DNA from: Candidatus Desantisiibacteriota bacterium
GTDB lineage: Bacteria; JACRDZ01
Direction: 5' to 3'
Assembly (NCBI GenBank): GCA_016209155.1
Contig: JACQWU010000079.1
Location: forward strand, 1-5,336
DNA: 5,336 bases
The notes under the pieces were generated by a model, which searched no databases, was not told the DNA's origin, and saw nothing but the letters and a program-made list of their open reading frames with translations. The stretch's first letter is position 1, and each line of letters opens with the position of its first letter. Made by a program: the position numbers and the translations under genes. Below, in pieces: positions 1 through 5,336 of the stretch.

Positions 1-310
1 CTCCGAAATATAGTCTTCGTTCGGAATGCCCTAAAACTACAAATTCACAGCCCGCATCTTTCAGCATATCCGCTGATATTTCACCTGTAAAAGCTCCCTG
101 TTTTTCCCAATGCAGGTTTTGCGCTCCAAGTTTTATACTAGAATTTTTTATTATATTATAAACTGCCGAAAGAGATGTAAAAGGGGGAATTATAATCATG
201 TCTACATCTTTAATATTTTTAAGAGAATCTAATACATTCCGTGAAAATTCAATCGATTCGGATTGAGTTTTATACATTTTCCAGTTACCGGCAATAAGTA
301 ATTTACGCAT
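1..310 (-). CDS. tpiA: Triosephosphate isomerase, N-terminal part (runs off the left edge)
   Basis: The gene interconverts dihydroxyacetone phosphate and glyceraldehyde 3-phosphate in the cytoplasm. Translating the minus strand from the ATG at 310 gives 103 residues that open MRKLLIAGNWKMYK. The substrate-binding Asn9 and catalytic Lys11 of the family lie in the AGNWKM motif. The QNLHWEKQGAFTGEIS segment (residues 64-79) and the GHSERR motif with catalytic electrophile His95 follow. The usual length is about 250 residues, so about 40% is present; the catalytic Glu and the phosphate-gripping loop 6 would lie beyond the window. The start is supported by an AGGA ribosome site at 319-322, 8 bases upstream. 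The gene follows pgk after only 16 bases, so it is probably co-transcribed and last or near-last in the gap-pgk-tpiA block. No internal stop or unusual residue was seen in the visible part. Confidence 0.97.
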   Translation of the reverse strand, partial: MRKLLIAGNWKMYKTQSESIEFSRNVLDSLKNIKDVDMIIIPPFTSLSAVYNIIKNSSIKLGAQNLHWEKQGAFTGEISADMLKDAGCEFVVLGHSERRLYFG

Positions 311-326
311 TGTTCTCTTCCTTTTT

Positions 327-1523
327 TTAATGACGTTTATCTGTCAGAAATGCAATCCCCGGCAAATCTTTTCCTTCCAATAGCTCAAGAGATGCTCCTC
401 CGCCGGTAGAAATATGAGTAATATTATTTGTAAATCCCGATTGGACAACAGCGGCTATTGAATCTCCGCCGCCAATAACTGTGGTACCTTTGGAATCATT
501 AACCCGCCGCGCAATCTCAAAAGTACCGTTGGAAAAATTCGGAAATTCAAATACTCCCATAGGACCGTTCCATACAATGGTTTTAGCTCTTGATATATAT
601 CCGGCAAACATCTCTACGGTTTTCGGACCAATATCCATACTTTCCCATTCATCAGGGATATTGCCCCGTGTAACAATTTGTATATTAGCATTAGCGTTAT
701 ATTTATCACCTATTACATGGTCGATTGGTAATATAAGTTCAATTGTTCGATCAATAACTTCATGCAGAGTTTTTTTAGCCACTTCAATTTGATCAAGCTC
801 TACCAGAGAATTCCCTACAGGTGTCCCCATTGCTTTTAAAAAAGTATAAGCCATCCCCCCGCCGATTAAAAAAGCATCAACTTTATCTATCATATTGAGA
901 AGAGCGGATATTTTTCCTGAAATTTTTGCTCCGCCCAAAATTGCCAGAAAAGGCCTTTTTGGATTTTCCAGCAGTTTAACAAAATAATCAATTTCTTTCT
1001 GCATTAAAAAGCCGGCGCATGATATAGGGATGTATTTGGCTACAGAAGCTGTGGAGCAGTGCGCTCTGTGCGCTGTGGCAAAAGCATCGTTTACATAAAT
1101 ATCCGCAAGTCTTGCCAATTCTCTTGAAAATCTTTCATCATTGGCTGTTTCTTCTTTGTAAAATCTGACATTTTCTAAAAATATTATATCTCCTTCTTCC
1201 ATTTCAGCAACAGCAGCTTCCACTTCACTCCCGACACATGCATCTATTTTTTTTACCGGATAATTGAGTAATTCACTTAATCTTCTGGCTATTTTATCAG
1301 TTTTTAACTTTGGCTCTGAGATGCCGCCTTTAGGACGTCCTATATGGGTACATAATATAATTTTAGCTTCATGTTCAAGAGCATATTTAATTGATGCCAA
1401 TGATTCTTTAATTTTGCTGTCATCTGTAATATTACCTTCACTATCCATTGGAACATTAAAATCAACGCGCATCAAAACACGTTTATTGTTAAGTTTTACA
1501 TCTGTAATACTCAATTTATCCAT
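327..1523 (-). CDS. pgk: Phosphoglycerate kinase, complete
   Basis: This cytoplasmic enzyme transfers the acyl phosphate of 1,3-bisphosphoglycerate to ADP, making 3-phosphoglycerate and ATP, directly after the GAPDH encoded upstream. The product is 398 residues, normal for bacterial PGK. N-domain motifs seen are RVDFNVP (19-25), HIGRPKG (60-66), LENVRF with Arg120 and DAFATAHRAH with Arg153. C-domain motifs are GGAKISGKI (197-205), GGGMAYTFLK (221-230), VWNGPMGVFE (317-326), GGGDS (351-355) and STGGGASLELL (372-382). One oddity: family members usually have Arg in the 'D-x-R-I' segment that contacts 3-phosphoglycerate, but here residue 37 is Lys (AAA, 1413-1415), and the usual LPTI that follows reads LASI. 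The start ATG has GGAGG at 1528-1532 with a short 4-base spacer. The gap stop lies 19 bases upstream, and tpiA starts 16 bases downstream. Confidence 0.98.
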   Translation of the reverse strand: MDKLSITDVKLNNKRVLMRVDFNVPMDSEGNITDDSKIKESLASIKYALEHEAKIILCTHIGRPKGGISEPKLKTDKIARRLSELLNYPVKKIDACVGSEVEAAVAEMEEGDIIFLENVRFYKEETANDERFSRELARLADIYVNDAFATAHRAHCSTASVAKYIPISCAGFLMQKEIDYFVKLLENPKRPFLAILGGAKISGKISALLNMIDKVDAFLIGGGMAYTFLKAMGTPVGNSLVELDQIEVAKKTLHEVIDRTIELILPIDHVIGDKYNANANIQIVTRGNIPDEWESMDIGPKTVEMFAGYISRAKTIVWNGPMGVFEFPNFSNGTFEIARRVNDSKGTTVIGGGDSIAAVVQSGFTNNITHISTGGGASLELLEGKDLPGIAFLTDKRH

Positions 1524-1542
1524 ATATCCTCCATAGGTATCT

Positions 1543-2538
<996 letters not shown>

Positions 2539-2544
2539 TATTTC

Positions 2545-2550
2545 CCTCCT
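2545..2550 (-). promoter_or_regulatory. Ribosome binding site of gap
   Basis: The coding strand reads AGGAGG (within AAGGAGGGAAATA) with a 6-base spacer to the ATG at 2538. This is close to the ideal anti-Shine-Dalgarno match. It fixes the gap start upstream of the in-frame TGA and shows that ribosomes are expected to meet that TGA. No comparable site precedes the TTG at 2436. Confidence 0.9.
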
Positions 2551-2575
2551 TTTTGGTTATGTGAATATATATATT

Positions 2576-5119
2576 TTAAAATTTTTCTTCGCTGATTTGT
2601 TTTACAGCTAATATAGCTGCCTGCTTAATTTTTAGATCCTGTGTGTTTTGGATGACTTTTTTTAGCGGCTCAACAGCTTCTTTTTCTTTAAGCGATACCA
2701 GCCCTTCAATTGAAGCAAGTATTAAGTTTGAATCTACGCCAGCCAAATTTTTAATAAAAAAGGGAGATGCCTTTTTATCTTTTATGTTTTTTAAATATTT
2801 GAATATTTCCAGTTTTTCATCAATATTTTTGTATTTATCTGCCATGGATATTAAGCTGTCAACAGACGCGGAACCAATTGTAAATAATGTTTTAGCTGTA
2901 TTACTGTTAAAATCTTTAAGCTGTTTATCATTCAAATGTTTTTTGCTGAAAATACGCAAGAGTACAGCTAAACCACCGGCATTCTTTTTTTCCCATTCTT
3001 TATTCAAAGGAGGAATTACAGCTTCTTTATATTTTACCAGTGTAAATATGGCTTTAATTTGGTATGTTTTATTGTCAGATGCTAAAAAATCTATTAAAAA
3101 CGGGATTGGTTCAATCTGTTTTTTATCAGCTAAAAGTTCTGCACAATTAATAGATATAGAATCATCATTATTTTTCAAACCTTCTTTCAGATAAGGAATA
3201 CTTACATCTCCTTGTGCTATAATAATCTCTTTGGCAGTGAAAATGACCAGATTGTTTGTTGAATTCAGAGATTTGATCACCTCCGGAATAATACTATAAT
3301 CCATTTTTTTAAGAAGAGCGATTGACCTGGAAGAAATTGCCTTATTTTGATTTTCAATAGCTTTAATCAATTCCGGAGCTGAAGCAGGCCCAATAAGAGA
3401 TATTATTTCAAATACTTCCTTCTGAATATTTTTATCAGTATTATTTAAATTTTCAATGAGTATAGGAACAATATCTTTCCCAAAGTTTACTAAAATTCCT
3501 CTGAACATTTCAATTACTTCTTTGGTTTGTTTTTCAGTTAAATATTCTTTTGTGTATAATGCAGTATTATTTTTATTGGCAATAGATATAACAGTCTGCT
3601 TTGCTGTTTCACGAACTTTTTCATTTTCAACTGTAAAAAAAGGAAAAATATATGGAATTGCTTTATCGCTTTTTAATTTAGAAAGATAATTAAAGGCTGA
3701 AATTTTAAGTTCAGTAAATTCAGGCTCCTTTAACACCAGAATATTAATAAAAAAATTATCAAACCTGCAATTAGCTATTGTATCTGTAATAAACTTTTGG
3801 TCTTCACCTTTTGCCTCAGTAGTAATAGCAGCCAATACATTCATATCATCGTTACTTATTGAAATTTTGATGATTCTTTTTTTAACAGCAGGAGTAGATT
3901 TTTCATATTTATATAATGAATATAATATTTTTGAATGATTAGGCATCTTATAAAAAATTTCGCTCAGAGTTCCTAAAAAATAGTCACTTTTATCATTTTG
4001 CATAAATTCGTATAGATAAGGAGCTGCTTTTTCCTGCATCTTGAGCAGAGAGGAAATAGCCATAATACGGTATTTAGTGCCATACTCAAATGCTTCTATC
4101 AAAAAAGAGGCGGATTTTTCTGAAAGTACAGAATCTATTAGATCCATCATAAGGTAACGGAAGTCATCCTTTTCTTTATCATCCCGCGCTATTTTTAGAA
4201 CCACATCAAGATTATCATTAATAAAATTAAAAGAATCCTCGTAGCCGGCATTAAGAATATCTTCCTTTATGTAAATTGGAAAATCTCCCAATAGAATCGG
4301 GATTATCGGCTTTTTGTCATGCTCACAAGAGCAATTTGATCTATAAGCACCTGGCTGTCTGAATATATCAATAATAGCGATAAAAGCTTCCTTTGTCTTA
4401 ATCGCTTTAAGTGAAATAGCGGAAGCTTTTTTTACTTCAATATCTTCATCTTTATCAATCACTTTTTTAGCTAAAAGAGTTACTGCCTCGGGTGTTGCGA
4501 TTTTACTCATGGTATAAGCGGTAGTTATTCTTATCTCAACATCATTGACATTAAACATCTCAAATAACATTTTAGTTGCTTCAGGAGTTTTCATATTACT
4601 TAAAATTAAAGGGATACAGCGCCGGGCATTTAGATCAGCATAATTAATATTTCTTAAATAGGGGAGGACTGCATCTCCTCTATTTCTTAATAATGCTATA
4701 GCAGAATTACGTAAATTGGCTTTGTCTACAGAAAGTACATCAATAAATATCGGAATTATAGTATCATCATTTATTTTTCCAAGAATTGTTAATGCATAAT
4801 CTTTAACGGTATCGTTTACATTCGAATCTTTTAATACTTCAGAAAGTCCTGTGATTGCAGGTTTCCCTATTCGTTCCAATACCGCACCGGCATTTTTACG
4901 CATTAATACATTCGAATCACCAAGTGCTGAAAAAAGTTCACTGACCAGAGCTTTTTCTTTTTTCTCAGCAAGCTGTTCGATTGCCGCCGAAGCATTACTT
5001 TCTCCAAGTTTTTTTATCAAATTTATTATTTCCGGATCTGAAGCAAAAGAAAATACTGTAAAAACAGATAAAATCATGAGTAGAACTATTGAGCAGATAA
5101 TTAAATTGCTTTTTTTCAT
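2576..5119 (-). CDS. Secreted HEAT-repeat protein of unknown function
   Basis: The 847-residue product opens with a typical Sec signal peptide: basic MKKSN, a hydrophobic core to about residue 23, and a likely cleavage after SFA at residue 26. There is no lipobox, so it is predicted to be released to the periplasm or outside rather than lipidated. The mature part is a long chain of HEAT-like helical pairs, for example ALFSALGDSN-type helices at about 55-100, and VPILIENLNNTDKNIQKEVF-like and IPYLKEGLKNNDDS-like units in the second half. The array is least regular around 255-335, where a Cys-x-Cys-x-His motif occurs (Cys263, Cys265, His267). HEAT solenoids are generally protein-binding scaffolds; no catalytic domain is visible and no partner can be named. 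The start has AGGAG at 5126-5130 with a 6-base spacer. The gene ends 37 bases before gap, suggesting co-transcription with the glycolytic genes, although no functional tie is evident. Confidence 0.9.
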   Translation of the reverse strand: MKKSNLIICSIVLLMILSVFTVFSFASDPEIINLIKKLGESNASAAIEQLAEKKEKALVSELFSALGDSNVLMRKNAGAVLERIGKPAITGLSEVLKDSNVNDTVKDYALTILGKINDDTIIPIFIDVLSVDKANLRNSAIALLRNRGDAVLPYLRNINYADLNARRCIPLILSNMKTPEATKMLFEMFNVNDVEIRITTAYTMSKIATPEAVTLLAKKVIDKDEDIEVKKASAISLKAIKTKEAFIAIIDIFRQPGAYRSNCSCEHDKKPIIPILLGDFPIYIKEDILNAGYEDSFNFINDNLDVVLKIARDDKEKDDFRYLMMDLIDSVLSEKSASFLIEAFEYGTKYRIMAISSLLKMQEKAAPYLYEFMQNDKSDYFLGTLSEIFYKMPNHSKILYSLYKYEKSTPAVKKRIIKISISNDDMNVLAAITTEAKGEDQKFITDTIANCRFDNFFINILVLKEPEFTELKISAFNYLSKLKSDKAIPYIFPFFTVENEKVRETAKQTVISIANKNNTALYTKEYLTEKQTKEVIEMFRGILVNFGKDIVPILIENLNNTDKNIQKEVFEIISLIGPASAPELIKAIENQNKAISSRSIALLKKMDYSIIPEVIKSLNSTNNLVIFTAKEIIIAQGDVSIPYLKEGLKNNDDSISINCAELLADKKQIEPIPFLIDFLASDNKTYQIKAIFTLVKYKEAVIPPLNKEWEKKNAGGLAVLLRIFSKKHLNDKQLKDFNSNTAKTLFTIGSASVDSLISMADKYKNIDEKLEIFKYLKNIKDKKASPFFIKNLAGVDSNLILASIEGLVSLKEKEAVEPLKKVIQNTQDLKIKQAAILAVKQISEEKF

Positions 5120-5194
5120 ACATTACTCCTTTGTTCAGCATATTTAGCTGATACTAAAAATAAGTTTAAATTAAATTTTTAAAACCTGTTTTAG
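5120..5194 (-). other. 75-base spacer between comF and the HEAT-protein gene
   Basis: This is the longest non-coding stretch in the window and is very AT-rich. It holds the HEAT-gene ribosome site (AGGAG, 5126-5130). Just upstream of that is a small inverted repeat, TCAGC / GCTGA with a 7-base loop (5135-5151). A weak AAAAC/GTTTT repeat lies near the comF stop. There is no GC-rich stem followed by a T-run and no clear -35/-10 pair, so I call neither a terminator nor a promoter. Any promoter for the HEAT-gap-pgk-tpiA unit would most likely lie here or further upstream in comF. Confidence 0.5.
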
Positions 5195-5336
5195 TTAATT
5201 TAGAATTGTTTTTGCGAATACCAATACATAAACTTCTTTACACCCTCCTTTAATTAATACTTTACTGCATTCATTTATTGTAGATCCTGTGGTGGTTACA
5301 TCATCAATTAATAACACTGTTTTATATTTTATATCA
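5195..5336 (-). CDS. comF: ComF-family phosphoribosyltransferase, C-terminal end (runs off the right edge)
   Basis: The last 46 codons of a gene entering from the right edge are readable, ending in TAA at 5195-5197. The fragment contains VLLIDDVTTTGSTINEC, the PRPP-binding signature of type I phosphoribosyltransferases: two acidic residues followed by a Thr-rich phosphate loop. It then ends in a short KEVYVLVFAKTILN tail. The position of the signature near the C terminus and the short tail after the Val-Tyr-Val-Leu strand are typical of ComF/GntX proteins, which are linked to DNA uptake in competent bacteria. Other phosphoribosyltransferases share the motif, so the exact family is inferred from this tail alone. 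The HEAT-protein gene starts 75 bases downstream on the same strand. Confidence 0.8.
   Translation of the reverse strand, partial: DIKYKTVLLIDDVTTTGSTINECSKVLIKGGCKEVYVLVFAKTILN

Noticed and set aside
481-792. Plus-strand open frames across the window, such as this one and those at 1264-1536, 1694-1990, 2186-2611, 2643-3194 and 4851-5147
   Set aside because: They lie antisense to clearly identified minus-strand genes, have no recognisable domains, and their composition is what the opposite strand of coding DNA produces.
2564-2575. AATATATATATT palindrome between the HEAT gene and gap, considered as an operator or promoter -10
   Set aside because: It is simple alternating AT in a short AT-rich spacer, with no -35 at a suitable distance. 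There is not enough to call a site.
5135-5151. TCAGC/GCTGA hairpin just upstream of the HEAT-gene ribosome site, considered as a translational regulator
   Set aside because: It is only five base pairs and does not cover the Shine-Dalgarno. A chance repeat of this size is expected.
5181-5192. AAAAC/GTTTT inverted repeat after the comF stop, considered as a terminator
   Set aside because: Its stem is almost all A-T with a two-base loop and no following T-run hairpin structure, so it is too weak for an intrinsic terminator.

Overview
The window is from an AT-rich bacterial genome (GC roughly one third, judged by eye). All supported genes lie on the minus strand. In transcription order they are: the C-terminal end of a ComF-type phosphoribosyltransferase (cut by the right edge), a long secreted HEAT-repeat protein, glyceraldehyde-3-phosphate dehydrogenase (gap), phosphoglycerate kinase (pgk), and the N-terminal 103 residues of triosephosphate isomerase (tpiA, cut by the left edge). 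Spacers are 75, 37, 19 and 16 bases, and every complete gene start has a Shine-Dalgarno sequence. This looks like one transcription unit, at least from the HEAT gene through tpiA. The gap-pgk-tpiA order is the classic triose-phosphate block of bacterial glycolysis and gluconeogenesis. The sequence does not allow a secure taxonomic placement. AT-rich composition, a Sec-exported HEAT protein and strong AGGAGG-type ribosome sites fit many anaerobic or candidate-phylum bacteria.

Right part (about 5336 to 2576): the comF tail carries the PRPP-binding signature. The 847-residue HEAT protein that follows has a clear signal peptide and near-continuous helical repeats, interrupted by a Cys-x-Cys-x-His insertion. 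Its role is unknown.

Centre (2538 to 1543): the gap reading frame is intact from a well-placed ATG with a strong ribosome site to a TAA, 331 sense codons' worth, except for one in-frame TGA at codon 26 (2461-2463). Alignable GAPDH sequence continues in the same frame on both sides. The N-terminal Rossmann motif GINGFGRIG lies upstream of the TGA, and the NAD-binding Asp and catalytic Cys lie downstream. Six bases after the TGA comes a 32-nt hairpin with geometry resembling a bacterial SECIS element. This makes selenocysteine insertion or another UGA recoding a real possibility, beside a nonsense mutation or a base-call error. All four stop codons seen in the window are TAA, and all eight recognised Trp codons are TGG.

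Left part (1523 to 1): pgk is full length with nearly all family motifs, but has Lys at the usual catalytic Arg position (residue 37). tpiA begins 16 bases beyond the pgk stop and keeps catalytic Lys11 and His95. No RNA genes, mobile elements, CRISPR arrays or convincing terminators were seen. There is no non-coding stretch longer than 75 bases.
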